From NCBI GenBank assembly GCA_016716525.1, contig JADJWE010000004.1, positions 186,001 to 250,000 of the forward strand: DNA of 64,000 nucleotides, written 5' to 3'. The translations under genes were made by a program, and so were the position numbers. The notes under the pieces are model-generated. The model worked only from the letters and a program-made list of their open reading frames with translations, was not told where the DNA came from and searched no databases. Positions 35,743 to 44,267 of this stretch are shown here, one piece after another; within the stretch, counting starts at the first letter, position 1; each line of letters opens with the position of its first letter. This stretch comes from Candidatus Flexicrinis affinis (lineage in GTDB: Bacteria > Chloroflexota > Anaerolineae > Aggregatilineales > Phototrophicaceae).

Positions 35743-35972
35743 CCGGATACTCCGTCGATAATTGCTTGCACGACGCGTTCGGCCACACGGTCGAGTGAGT
35801 CGGCACGGTCGGCCTGCACACGGGCCTGCACCACGCTCAGGCTGCGCGACGGTGAGGCGCTTTCGGTCAGCCGCTGCGTGAGCAGCGCGCCGACGCGGTC
35901 GCCCAACTGGCGCCCCTGCTCCGGCGTCAGCCCGTCGACCCGTACGCGAATCCCGCCGATGTGAACCTCCAC
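35739..35972 (-). CDS. small eCIS-associated protein of unknown function
   Basis: The protein has 77 aa. It starts at GTG 35972 with AAGGGAGGAACG ahead and ends by overlapping the giant DUF4157 gene (GTGA). Visible structure: an N-terminal strand pair (VHIGGIRVRVDGL), then helices (EQGRQLGDRVGALLTQRLTE and ADSLDRVAERVVQAIIDGVS). I do not recognise a family. Small genes between the ATPase and DUF4157 genes recur in eCIS loci. Translational coupling to the giant protein suggests a dedicated chaperone or loading adaptor, which is inference. Confidence 0.6.
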   Translation of the reverse strand: MEVHIGGIRVRVDGLTPEQGRQLGDRVGALLTQRLTESASPSRSLSVVQARVQADRADSLDRVAERVVQAIIDGVSG

Positions 35973-35982
35973 CGTTCCTCCC

Positions 35983-38049
35983 TTAACCCAGCCGCGAGCG
36001 TTCTCGGTCGCTCAACGCGCGGCCTTCCTTCGCCATCTCGCGGTCGAGGCCGCGCAAAATGTGATCGGCGTGGATCGGCACGCCGTCGCGCCGCGCGGCG
36101 AACACCGCCGTCAGCACCGCGTACTTGATCTGCGCGCCGGTCAGTTCCAGCTCTGCCGCCAGCTTGTCGATCAGACCACCCAACCCGCGCACTGCCTGAT
36201 CGCCGGCCAAGCCGTGAATCAGGCGCGTCCACAACGTATGGCGCTGTACGGGGTCCGGCTTGGCGAAGTCGAGCACATAGCGCAAGCGGCGCACGAAGGC
36301 CGGATCGATGTTGCCTTTGCGGTTGGTCGCCAGCACAGCGATCCCGTCGTAGTTCTCCAACGCCTGCAGCAAGTGGTTGGTATCGGTGTTGGCGAAGCGA
36401 TCGTGTGCGTCCTTGACCTCGGTGCGGCGTGAGAACAGCGCGTCGGCTTCGTCGAAGAACAGCACGGCGTCCATCTCGGCCGCGCGGGTCAGAATACGCT
36501 GCAAGTGCTGCGAAGTCTCGCCGACGTACTTGCTGACGACCGACGACAGATCGACTCGGAACAAGTCGAGGCCCAGAGCGGCAGCGATCACCTGCGCGGC
36601 CATCGTCTTGCCGGTGCCGGGGCTGCCGGTGAACAGCGCGGCCAACCCGCGGCCTTGCGGAAACAGGCGGCGCACGCCAGTCTGCTCCCAGAACGTCGCG
36701 CGGTCGCCGGCCTCGTGGACGAAGTCGGTCAACGCGTCGCGCAAGGCAGGCGAGACGACCAGATCGTCCCACACGAACGGGCACTCCAACGGCTGCGCCA
36801 ACCCGCCAAACAGATCGCGCTGCCGGTCGCGCAAGGCGTGCGCCATCGACTCGGCCGACGCGAACGGGACGCCGGCGGCGTCGGCGATGTCGCCCGGGCG
36901 GGCGTTGAAGCGCTCGGCCAGCACGATCAGCGAGTCGGGGCGGACCGCCGCGACCTGCGGCGCGACCGCGCGCCACAACTTCAGCCGCGTGTCGGTCGCT
37001 GGCGCGGGCAGTTCGATGCGGTGTTCGAGCGCGTCGTCGATCGGCGGTGCGCCGTCGGACGCTTCGCGTAAGACAAATTGCAGCGGAAAGTGCGGCACGC
37101 TGTTGGGCCATGCCCGGGCGAGCATCCCCGGCGCGCGCGATGTCCATGCCAGCGCGCAGCGGTGCAGGAAGGCGTGCCGTTGGGCGTGGACGAAGGCCGT
37201 CTCCCATTGATCGTCGGGGATGGCCGACACGTCAATCGCCAACAGCGGCATGCCGACCGCGGCGGATACACACGCCGCGAACGTCTTGCGGCCGCTGCGC
37301 TTGGGGGCGATCACGTGCAGCACGACCGTTCGGCCCGGCTGATCAGTCAAGGCTTGCGAGGCGAACGCCGCCTCGCCGTCGACGTCCCATTCCGGCAGCG
37401 GATCGAGCGGTGCGATCAAGCGCGCATGCCCGGCTAGCGCCGGGTCGAGATCGCCCTGACCGGCCAGCGCGTCGCGGATGACCGGGTCGAGGCGCAGCGG
37501 CGCGAACTGATCGCCGGCGGGGTCGCTGCCGGCCTCGATCATGCGCCAGCGCCGCAGCGGCGACGTCGCCGGCAGGGCCGTGAAGCGCCCGTGCCCGCAC
37601 AGCCGCGCGATCAGGCCCAGCGTGGGGTACGGCCGCGCCGAGTCGTCATGCAGGTAGGCGAACAAGCGCGCCAATCCCGGATCGACCGCCGCGGCGAGGC
37701 ACACGTGCAGCACGTCGCGGTCCAGCGCGTCGAGGCCGAACACGCGGATCAGTGCGGCGAGGCGGCTGTCGCGGTCGGCATCCAGCGCGGATTCGACGGC
37801 GTCGAGCCGGGCGGTCACGTCGGGCTGGGCGGCGTGATACTGCAGTTCAGCCGCGGGGTCATCCAGATCGTTCAGCAGCGCGTCGATCTCCGACGGTGCC
37901 GGCGTGCCGTTGACGGTGCTGCGCCGCTGCTCCAGCCACCGCAAGCGGCGTTCGGCCAGCAGGCGCACACGCAGCAGCACCGCGCCAAGCGCGGCATCGT
38001 CACTGGTGATGGCCGGCGGCTGAACGTGGAGGCGCGTGGGATCGGTCAT
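35983..38049 (-). CDS. AAA+ ATPase of the eCIS (Afp15-like)
   Basis: The protein has 688 aa from ATG 38049, which overlaps the upstream stop as ATGA; a GTG at 38064 would add five residues. The N-terminal roughly 400 residues are the winged-helix-rich non-catalytic half typical of Afp15. The AAA+ core has Walker A GSPGTGKT (about 475-482), then SKYVGETSQHLQRI, Walker B VLFFDEAD (about 527-534), sensor region GIAVLATNRKGNIDPAF and the arginine finger VRRLRYVLDF. This ATPase is present in nearly all eCIS loci and is thought to act in particle assembly or disassembly or in cargo handling rather than as a ClpV. The small 77-aa gene follows 10 bp downstream. Confidence 0.9.
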   Translation of the reverse strand: MTDPTRLHVQPPAITSDDAALGAVLLRVRLLAERRLRWLEQRRSTVNGTPAPSEIDALLNDLDDPAAELQYHAAQPDVTARLDAVESALDADRDSRLAALIRVFGLDALDRDVLHVCLAAAVDPGLARLFAYLHDDSARPYPTLGLIARLCGHGRFTALPATSPLRRWRMIEAGSDPAGDQFAPLRLDPVIRDALAGQGDLDPALAGHARLIAPLDPLPEWDVDGEAAFASQALTDQPGRTVVLHVIAPKRSGRKTFAACVSAAVGMPLLAIDVSAIPDDQWETAFVHAQRHAFLHRCALAWTSRAPGMLARAWPNSVPHFPLQFVLREASDGAPPIDDALEHRIELPAPATDTRLKLWRAVAPQVAAVRPDSLIVLAERFNARPGDIADAAGVPFASAESMAHALRDRQRDLFGGLAQPLECPFVWDDLVVSPALRDALTDFVHEAGDRATFWEQTGVRRLFPQGRGLAALFTGSPGTGKTMAAQVIAAALGLDLFRVDLSSVVSKYVGETSQHLQRILTRAAEMDAVLFFDEADALFSRRTEVKDAHDRFANTDTNHLLQALENYDGIAVLATNRKGNIDPAFVRRLRYVLDFAKPDPVQRHTLWTRLIHGLAGDQAVRGLGGLIDKLAAELELTGAQIKYAVLTAVFAARRDGVPIHADHILRGLDREMAKEGRALSDRERSRLG

Positions 38050-39320
38050 GGCACTGTCACCCACTGCGGCGCGTTCTCCGCGCCGTTGATGATCAAGCGG
38101 ACGCCGAGTCGTTCACCTGCCGCTGCTGTGGCCGGCAGGCGTGCGTTGAGCGTGGTCGCGTTCGGGATGTCGTACTCGCCGGGCTGCAGATTGGCGGGGA
38201 CGGCGGCTTGCGTCAGCCGGTCAGCGCCGACGAACACCTGCACCATCTCCGGCGCGATGTCCGCGTGCTGGAAGATACGGCCAGTGACCGTGAAGCGCCC
38301 GGTGCCGTCCGGCACCGTGATCGCCGTGACCTCCGGCACGATGGCGAACGGCGTCTCATTCGACGACGACTCGAGGATCTTGGTGCCGGTCGAGGTCATG
38401 CGCCAGCGCTCGACCTTGACCGAGGCGGTATAGATGCCCGGCACGACGTCGATGCCGTCGACGGTGGTGCGCGCGGTGGCCGAAATGCGGCTCGACGTCG
38501 CGCTCACGTTCCACGCCGCGTCGACTTCGACCGGCGCGTCCCAGTCGGCGCGGCGGACTTGCAGCGCCACGCGGTCGCCGGTGAAGGCCGAGCCGAGCAC
38601 GCTGAACGGCGTGTCGTAGGTGACCTGCGCCGGGCGCAGGTCGAGGGCGCGCGGATCCATCTCGCCCGGAATGGTGAACGAAATGACGTTCTCGGTCGCT
38701 TCGGCATGCGGCGCGTCGCTGGGCAGCGGGAATACGTTGTAGGTCAGCACGCGGCCCGCCCGCACACGCGGCTCTTCCGGTTCGAGCTTGACCACGGCGA
38801 CGTGATAATACGCGGCCAGCCGCTGCGGCGAACTGCCGGCCGTCCAATACGCCACCGAGTCGTCCTGCTTGATCGGCAGCATGGCGACGCGGAAGGCGTT
38901 GCTGGCGCCGCGCAGCAGCGGGTGCATGACGAGGTTGCCGGCGACCAGCGTGGTGTCGTCCACCAACGGGTGGTCGTGCAGCGCCTTCATCGCCAGCCCC
39001 ATCATCAGCTGCTCGCGGTAGACGCTGTTAGTGTTGTCGATGTCGCTGTGCGCTGTAAGCAGGTAATACAGGTTGAGGCCCATCGGCGTATAGCGCACCG
39101 GCACGTCACTGACGCCGGGGATGTAGGTGTTCTTGCCGGTGGTGTCCTCGGTGACGTGATACAGGTAGAACCCGAGCGTGTTGTCCCCCGTGAGCCGATC
39201 CGGCGGGTACGGGTCGACGCTGAGTGTGTTCGCGGGGTTCCACGCCGTCGAGTTCGTGATCTGCGAATTGATCAGATCGATCAGCGATTGAGTCACCAGC
39301 GAGAGGTCAAGCAGTGCCAT
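38046..39320 (-). CDS. DUF4255/Pvc16-family tail terminator (cap)
   Basis: The protein has 424 aa from ATG 39320; the open frame further upstream is Arg/Pro-rich, overlaps the previous gene and is discarded. The N-terminal 190 residues show the Pvc16-N/DUF4255 pattern: ALLDLSLVTQSLIDLINSQI, then LGFYLYHVTEDTTGKN, MGLNLYYLLTAHSDIDNTNS and MMGLAMKALHDHPLV. Two Ig-like/IPT beta domains follow (about 225-330 and 330-424), the second ending in RLIINGAENAPQWVTVP. Homologues cap the sheath and tube at the distal end. The extra Ig-like domains, also seen in many non-Afp eCIS caps, would project from the particle end. It is translationally coupled to the ATPase. Confidence 0.85.
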   Translation of the reverse strand: MALLDLSLVTQSLIDLINSQITNSTAWNPANTLSVDPYPPDRLTGDNTLGFYLYHVTEDTTGKNTYIPGVSDVPVRYTPMGLNLYYLLTAHSDIDNTNSVYREQLMMGLAMKALHDHPLVDDTTLVAGNLVMHPLLRGASNAFRVAMLPIKQDDSVAYWTAGSSPQRLAAYYHVAVVKLEPEEPRVRAGRVLTYNVFPLPSDAPHAEATENVISFTIPGEMDPRALDLRPAQVTYDTPFSVLGSAFTGDRVALQVRRADWDAPVEVDAAWNVSATSSRISATARTTVDGIDVVPGIYTASVKVERWRMTSTGTKILESSSNETPFAIVPEVTAITVPDGTGRFTVTGRIFQHADIAPEMVQVFVGADRLTQAAVPANLQPGEYDIPNATTLNARLPATAAAGERLGVRLIINGAENAPQWVTVP

Positions 39321-39333
39321 AGGGTCAGCGTCC

Positions 39334-40128
39334 TTACATTTGTCCGATGCCGTAGCCGCGCTTCGAGCGCACGCCGGGGCGTGGCGCGGGTGAGGCACGG
39401 CGCGCGGCACGGGCGGGTCGCGGGCGGGCCGGCGGCGGCGCGGCCTTCTGCACCACTTCCACGACGATCTCGCCGATCGAGATCGTTGTCTCGGGCGCGG
39501 GCGCAGGTGACGGCACAGGGGCCGGAGAGTCATCGTCGCGCGGCGGTTCAATTATCACGGGCGGCAGGGCCGGCGGTGCGGCGTGCGCCTCCAGTTCAGG
39601 CGTTGGCGGCTGAAGCGTACGGATCGGCGTCTCACTATCGCTCAGCTCGGCGGACCGCAAAGTCGGTTCGCTCTGTGGCGGTTCGAGCGGCACGGGTGCG
39701 GGCGGCGTGCTGTCCCGCATCTCGACCCGTTCCACGATTCGCTCATGGGTTTCGATCACCGGCGCGGACGGCTCAGGCGGCGGTGCAAGTTCGACCGGTT
39801 CCGGCGCGGCGAGCGGAACGTCACGTGTCCGTTCGACCGTCACAACCTCCGTGATCGCCGGTGGCGCGTGCGGCGGTTCGAGGGCGTCGAACTGCTCCGC
39901 GAGCAGTGAGTCGTGCGGCTGTGGCACAGGCGCAAACGCGGGTGGCACCAGCGGCGGCTCGACCGGTGGCGAGGATGGGGCTATGGGCACGTTCGTCAAC
40001 GGCGCAGCGTCGGCGGCTTCGGCCTCGGCGAACGGGTCGATCACCGGCGCGGGTGGCGGGGCTGGTACAGGTTGAACCGCCGGGGCATCTCCCAACCGGC
40101 TGACGAGGCGCTCGAAATAGCCACTCAT
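39334..40128 (-). CDS. Pro-rich low-complexity eCIS protein (function unknown)
   Basis: The protein has 264 aa. A short ordered N-terminus (MSGYFERLVSRLGD) precedes about 170 residues dominated by Pro, Ala, Glu and Val (PVPAPPPAPVIDPFAEAEAA, ELAPPPEPSAPVIETHERIV). A small hydrophobic segment near the end (ETTISIGEIVVEVVQKA) and an Arg/Pro/Ala-rich tail finish it. It overlaps the upstream gene by 4 bp (ATGA) and lies 13 bp from the cap gene. Similar Pro-rich proteins occupy this position in other eCIS clusters. An extended flexible chain could act as a short tape measure or a tether, but there is no homology evidence and the composition is not the coiled-coil of classical tape measures. Confidence 0.65.
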   Translation of the reverse strand: MSGYFERLVSRLGDAPAVQPVPAPPPAPVIDPFAEAEAADAAPLTNVPIAPSSPPVEPPLVPPAFAPVPQPHDSLLAEQFDALEPPHAPPAITEVVTVERTRDVPLAAPEPVELAPPPEPSAPVIETHERIVERVEMRDSTPPAPVPLEPPQSEPTLRSAELSDSETPIRTLQPPTPELEAHAAPPALPPVIIEPPRDDDSPAPVPSPAPAPETTISIGEIVVEVVQKAAPPPARPRPARAARRASPAPRPGVRSKRGYGIGQM

Positions 40129-40904
40129 GCGCCGGTCCTCCGCAGTGTGCCGACCGCCGACCGCGTGCCGCTGCCGGCACTTCGTTCGATCAAGGCGAGA
40201 TAGCGCCGCCGCTCAGTGCGCGACAGCGAGAGGATTTCGTCCAGCCCCCAGTGATAGGCGACGGCCAGCGCATGCACTTCGTTCGGCAGGCGCTTCTGGT
40301 CGTCGATCAGCCGTTTGAGCAGGTACTGACCGATGTCGAAGCGGATGTGCTGCACCGCGCCGCATTCCGGGCACGTCGCGTCGAGATCGACGTTAATCAG
40401 CGGCGCGACGGCTTCCATGGCGGCCTCGACCGCGTCGACGTCAGCCGCGCCGTCTACGGTGCAGCGGCGGGCCAGTTCGCGCCGCGCATCATCCGCCCGC
40501 AGGCCCATCACGGCCAGTTCGTCGGCGCCGGTGGGCAGGCGGAAGCGCGTGCCGTCGTGCTCGAAGGTGCCGTCCGACCCGATCGACTGCATCGGCAGCG
40601 CCGCCAACACGTCGGTCAGCGCGAACGACAGGTCGTAGCGCGCGTCGCAGCGGGCGCACTGCGGGCTGGATGCGATCAGATCGCCGTAGGTGTGCACATA
40701 AATCCCGGCCAGCACGCGGTCGCGCAGAGGCGAGGTCAGCCCCGCGGCGTTGCCGGGGCCGGCCAGCGCGCCAGTGCGCGCGACCAGCACCCGGTCGATC
40801 AGTCCCAGCGCCGCCGGCAAATCCGAATTGTCGATCCCGCGTTCATCGTGCCCGTTGAGCGAGCGTAGTTCAACCCACCCGCCGGGCAGCTTCCACACGC
40901 TCAT
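40125..40904 (-). CDS. zinc-ribbon baseplate/chaperone-like protein of the eCIS cluster
   Basis: The protein has 259 aa. Two CxxC pairs are visible: PQCARCDA (about 83) and TCPECGAVQ (about 185), enough for one zinc site. The middle resembles T4 gp26-like hub/assembly proteins (LPTGADELAVMGLRADDARR). The C-terminus (VAYHWGLDEILSLSRTERRR YLALIE) matches the short DUF6760-type segment that is a stand-alone gene in other eCIS loci. It follows the tube gene by 28 bp without an obvious ribosome site. Position and the C-terminal motif suggest a role in tube or tape-measure assembly; exact function is unknown. Confidence 0.6.
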   Translation of the reverse strand: MSVWKLPGGWVELRSLNGHDERGIDNSDLPAALGLIDRVLVARTGALAGPGNAAGLTSPLRDRVLAGIYVHTYGDLIASSPQCARCDARYDLSFALTDVLAALPMQSIGSDGTFEHDGTRFRLPTGADELAVMGLRADDARRELARRCTVDGAADVDAVEAAMEAVAPLINVDLDATCPECGAVQHIRFDIGQYLLKRLIDDQKRLPNEVHALAVAYHWGLDEILSLSRTERRRYLALIERSAGSGTRSAVGTLRRTGA

Positions 40905-40932
40905 AAGGGGGTTCGCTTTCTAACGACTTCGC

Positions 40933-41433
40933 CTAAGGTTCCTTCGGTTCCGTAACTGCCGTATCGCGTTCCCATCCTTCGAGCTGCAGCACGATCGTCT
41001 GAATGGCGACCGCGTTGGCGTTGGCGTCGAGTTCCGGCAGCGCCTGAAACTCCGACACCCAGCAGCGGAAAAGCTTGTAGGCTTGCACGACTTGCCCGGC
41101 CTCGTTCATGAGCTGGATCACGATGTCCTTGCGGAAGTTCTCCAGCGACGCGACGACGCCGGCCTGCACGTCATAGACCAGATTGGCCCAGTTTTCGAAC
41201 TCCGGATCGTGGGTGACGCCGCGTTCGAGCGTGACCGCCTCATAGCGCGAGCCGGCCGGCGAATGGCGCGGCGTGCTCGGGTCGCCGCCCTCGCGGTGCG
41301 AGACGACCTCGGTCGTGCGCTTGAGCGCGCTCACCTTGCTGATGCCGGCGACTGCACGGCCGTCCCACCATACGCGGAACATATAGTTCTTGTACGGGTC
41401 GAAACGATGAGTGTTGACTGTAAATTGCGCCAT
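40933..41433 (-). CDS. tail tube protein (gp19 family)
   Basis: The protein has 166 aa, normal for the family. It reads FDPYKNYMFRVWWDGRAVAG, then ISKVSALKRTTEVVSHREGG, VTLERGVTHDPEFENWANLV and a C-terminal VAIQTIVLQLEGWERD. These are the gp19/Afp1-type elements: the membrane-insertion-like beta hairpin, the tube-interface strands and the terminal amphipathic strand. AGGAGG at ideal spacing precedes the ATG, consistent with very high expression. It begins 14 bp after the sheath stop. Only one gp19-type tube gene is present in the cluster, whereas Afp and PVC have several. Confidence 0.9.
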   Translation of the reverse strand: MAQFTVNTHRFDPYKNYMFRVWWDGRAVAGISKVSALKRTTEVVSHREGGDPSTPRHSPAGSRYEAVTLERGVTHDPEFENWANLVYDVQAGVVASLENFRKDIVIQLMNEAGQVVQAYKLFRCWVSEFQALPELDANANAVAIQTIVLQLEGWERDTAVTEPKEP

Positions 41434-41447
41434 GGTTATCCGTCCTC

Positions 41448-43916
41448 CTAGACCTCAAGCTGTCCGGCCATCTGCTGCAAGGACAGGATCACGAACTCGG
41501 CAGGCTTGAGGGGGGCGAACCCCACAATGATGTTGACGATGCCGAGGTTGCGGTCGTTCTGGGTGGTCGTCTCCGAGTCGCATTTGACGAAGTAGGCGTC
41601 GGTGGGCTTGGTGCCCTGGAACGCGCCGCGCCGGTACAACCCGTGCATGAACGCGCCGACGTTGAGGCGGATCTGCGCCCAAAGCGGCTCGTCGTTGGGT
41701 TCGAACACGACCCACTTGAGGGACCGGTACAGGCTTTCTTCGATGAACAGCGCCAGCCGCCGGATCGGCACGTACTTGTATTCGCTGGCGAAGTCGTCTG
41801 CGCCGTCGTTGGTGCGCGCGCCGTACACGACCAGCCCGTTGGGGAAGTCGCGCAGGGCGTTGACGCCGACCGGGTTGACCATTCCGTGCTCAAGGTCGGT
41901 GATGCGCTGTTCCAGCCCGACGATGCCGCGGATGTCCGCTTCGACACCGGCCGGGGCCTTCCACACGCCGCGGCGGCTGTCGGTGCGAGCATAGACGCCG
42001 GCCACTGCTCCGGCCGCGCCGATCGTCTTCTTCTTCTTGCCGTCGGAAATCACGACGCGCGGGTAGTAGATGGCGCTGTGGTCCTTCACCACGCCGATGC
42101 GCGCGGCAGCGACTTTGCTGGCCGCCTCGGACGGGCTCTTCCAGTCGGTCGGCGCGTCCATGACGAGTATGGCCCGCCGCTGTTGGCAGAACACGCTGGC
42201 TGGCCCGTACACGAGGCCGAGGGCGGCGGCACCGGGATCGGTGTCCTCCGGCAAGACCATAATGTTGAACAGGTCGACCTGCTTATCCACCAGCGGGAAG
42301 GCGTTGGTGTAGTCGGAGAGCTGCGGCGCCGAACCGTCGGTGACCGGGGCCGTCGCCGCACCGGTGGTATCGACCGCCGGGGTGGGTGTCTGGAAACCGG
42401 CCAGCGCGCCTGCACCGAGGCTGTAGTAGCGTGCGTTGCGGTTGAACAGCGCGCCGACGTTGGTCGCGGCCGTCGCGATCGTGCCGACCGTGTTGGCCGA
42501 CCCGCGCGAGGTCGTCAGGACGAGCCTATAGCCGGCCACGCTGGCCGACCAGAAGAAGGTCGTCGGGTTGGCGTTCTTGTAGGTGTTGATCGCGTCCGCA
42601 AGGCGGGACAGGACTTCGAGCAAGCCGCCGGCGGAATTGCGCCACAGCGGATCGGTGCCGATCGCGCCGCCGCTGGCCAGCAGGTTGACGGGCACGGCGA
42701 CGGTGGTCGGCGCGCCGCTGGAGTCGAAGGCGTCGAGCGTGATCGACGTGATCTGCCCGTGCTGCACGTCGGCGAGCTGACGCAGCACGGCCGGATCGCT
42801 GGCGCGCAGCGCGATTCCGGTTGGGGCCGGGCGGCGTGCGCTGTAGGCGCCGACCTCCAAGCCACCTTGGGCCGTGCCGAGCTTGAGCGCCGCCGTGACG
42901 TCGCCCGTGCCGGACGGCTGAATCAGCACACTGCCGGTGTTCGATGCCGCGTTCGACGTGATCTTCAGCACCGACGTGGCGTTGGCGGCGGTCACGCCGT
43001 CGTCCAGAGTCGCGCCCGCGCCTGCCGCCGGGAATTCGCCCGCAGGACGCAGTTCGACCGTTACCGACAGGCCGGGCTCGCCGGCCGCGGCCAGTGCGGT
43101 GTTGATCGTTGTGGCGATGGCCGTCTCAAGGTCGGCGATCACCGAGGCGGCGGGGAGCGCACCCACGTCGATCGTGCCGAGGTTGACCGGGATGAAGCGC
43201 GAACCGTCCACGCTGATCATCAGGCGGCTGTTGGGCTGCGCCGTGCCGAGCCGCGCGGCCCATTGGCTGCGGAAGCTCGACAGCGCGCCGGAGGCGTACA
43301 GCACCGGCTGACCCGACATGCTGAACCCGTTGGACGTGGCGGGCAGGCCCGCGCCGGCCTCCGCCTTGACCAGCGCCGAGTTAGACGTGATGACCGTCGG
43401 CGCGTAGAGCGGCGAGGCCGGATCCATCGACAGGTTCTTGTAGCTCTCGGTCTCGAGGATCGAGACGCGCCCGCCGGCATCGACCTCCTCGCGGAAGATG
43501 TCGAGGTTGAAGGTCGACTCGGGGTTGGCGCCGCCGTAGCTGACCGTGGCACGCACCGTTTCGCCGATCGCGCCCGGGTACCGGGCGGTCAGCACCAGTG
43601 ATTGCGTGACGTTGTCCTCGGCGTGGAGGGCGGTTTGGGCGAAGGTCGCGCCGTTGGCGATGCGCATGACATAACATTCGGTGCCGCCGTTAAGGAAGAA
43701 CAGGCGGACATGGTCGGGGAGCGTGCTTTGCGTCGTGTCGTTGGAAAACGTGCGCTCAAAATCGGTATAGGTCGTCAGCCGGACGGCTTGGTTCAGCGGG
43801 CCTTTCTTGGTGCGCCCGATGAACATGCCGATCGACGTGCTGACCCCTGCGATCGTCCGGACGCCGCTGGAAATCTCCTGAACGTAGACGCCCGGATAGG
43901 TCGGCGTGACTGCCAT
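41448..43916 (-). CDS. tail sheath protein
   Basis: The protein has 822 aa from ATG 43916, which AAGGAGGGG precedes directly; the longer upstream frame lacks any family signature. The start VTPTYPGVYVQEISSGVRTI, with AGVSTSIGMFIGRTKKGPLN, is the sheath N-terminus that forms the mesh. The C-terminal attachment region is also clear: VFCQQRRAILVMDAPTDW, GVWKAPAGVEADIRGIVGLE, NALRDFPNGLVVYGARTND, YVPIRRLALFIEESLYRSLK WVVFEPNDE. A large insertion domain (about residues 170-520) carries repeated DUF-like strands and makes this sheath long; inserts of this kind lie on the outer surface. It is the first gene and the only sheath of the operon. Confidence 0.92.
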   Translation of the reverse strand: MAVTPTYPGVYVQEISSGVRTIAGVSTSIGMFIGRTKKGPLNQAVRLTTYTDFERTFSNDTTQSTLPDHVRLFFLNGGTECYVMRIANGATFAQTALHAEDNVTQSLVLTARYPGAIGETVRATVSYGGANPESTFNLDIFREEVDAGGRVSILETESYKNLSMDPASPLYAPTVITSNSALVKAEAGAGLPATSNGFSMSGQPVLYASGALSSFRSQWAARLGTAQPNSRLMISVDGSRFIPVNLGTIDVGALPAASVIADLETAIATTINTALAAAGEPGLSVTVELRPAGEFPAAGAGATLDDGVTAANATSVLKITSNAASNTGSVLIQPSGTGDVTAALKLGTAQGGLEVGAYSARRPAPTGIALRASDPAVLRQLADVQHGQITSITLDAFDSSGAPTTVAVPVNLLASGGAIGTDPLWRNSAGGLLEVLSRLADAINTYKNANPTTFFWSASVAGYRLVLTTSRGSANTVGTIATAATNVGALFNRNARYYSLGAGALAGFQTPTPAVDTTGAATAPVTDGSAPQLSDYTNAFPLVDKQVDLFNIMVLPEDTDPGAAALGLVYGPASVFCQQRRAILVMDAPTDWKSPSEAASKVAAARIGVVKDHSAIYYPRVVISDGKKKKTIGAAGAVAGVYARTDSRRGVWKAPAGVEADIRGIVGLEQRITDLEHGMVNPVGVNALRDFPNGLVVYGARTNDGADDFASEYKYVPIRRLALFIEESLYRSLKWVVFEPNDEPLWAQIRLNVGAFMHGLYRRGAFQGTKPTDAYFVKCDSETTTQNDRNLGIVNIIVGFAPLKPAEFVILSLQQMAGQLEV

Positions 43917-44267
43917 CGTCCCCTCCTTAACGTAAAGTGCACCTGCGAGAAGTTGGCACGCCATGGGTGCGCGGAAGGCTGCCTCGGGTGAGGGGATCTC
44001 ACCCGATAATTCGAGTCTACACCTGAAGGAATCGGCCCGCTGAGCGGCATGAAAGCAGCAGACCAACGCTAATAGGGCAAACGTCCTGAGTTACAACCTG
44101 TACGCGCGCGTGTTTGTGCGTTCACTCATCACACTCTCATAGTTGGGGCGTGAGCGGCGTAACCGCCTTAGCGCATACCCGCGAAACAGGGTGGGGCGTG
44201 GAAGGGGACGTCACAATCCGCTAGAATCGTCGTTCTGATCGAGTCACCGGCACGTTAGGCACCGCCC
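43917..44267. promoter_or_regulatory. divergent spacer with eCIS leader hairpin
   Basis: This 351-bp gap separates the sheath start and the MmeI-like start, so it must hold promoters for both. On the sheath side CGGGTGAG (43985-43992) and CTCACCCG (43998-44005) form a perfect 8-bp stem with a 5-base loop about 70 bp upstream of the start, a possible operator or leader structure. I could not pick out a convincing -35/-10 pair for either direction. Confidence 0.4.

Noticed and set aside
13258..43916. Type VI secretion system or prophage interpretation
   Set aside because: No TssJ/L/M, ClpV or Hcp-TssB/C pair, and no capsid, portal or terminase; DUF4157, DUF4255, an Afp15-like ATPase and PAAR-like tip fit an eCIS.
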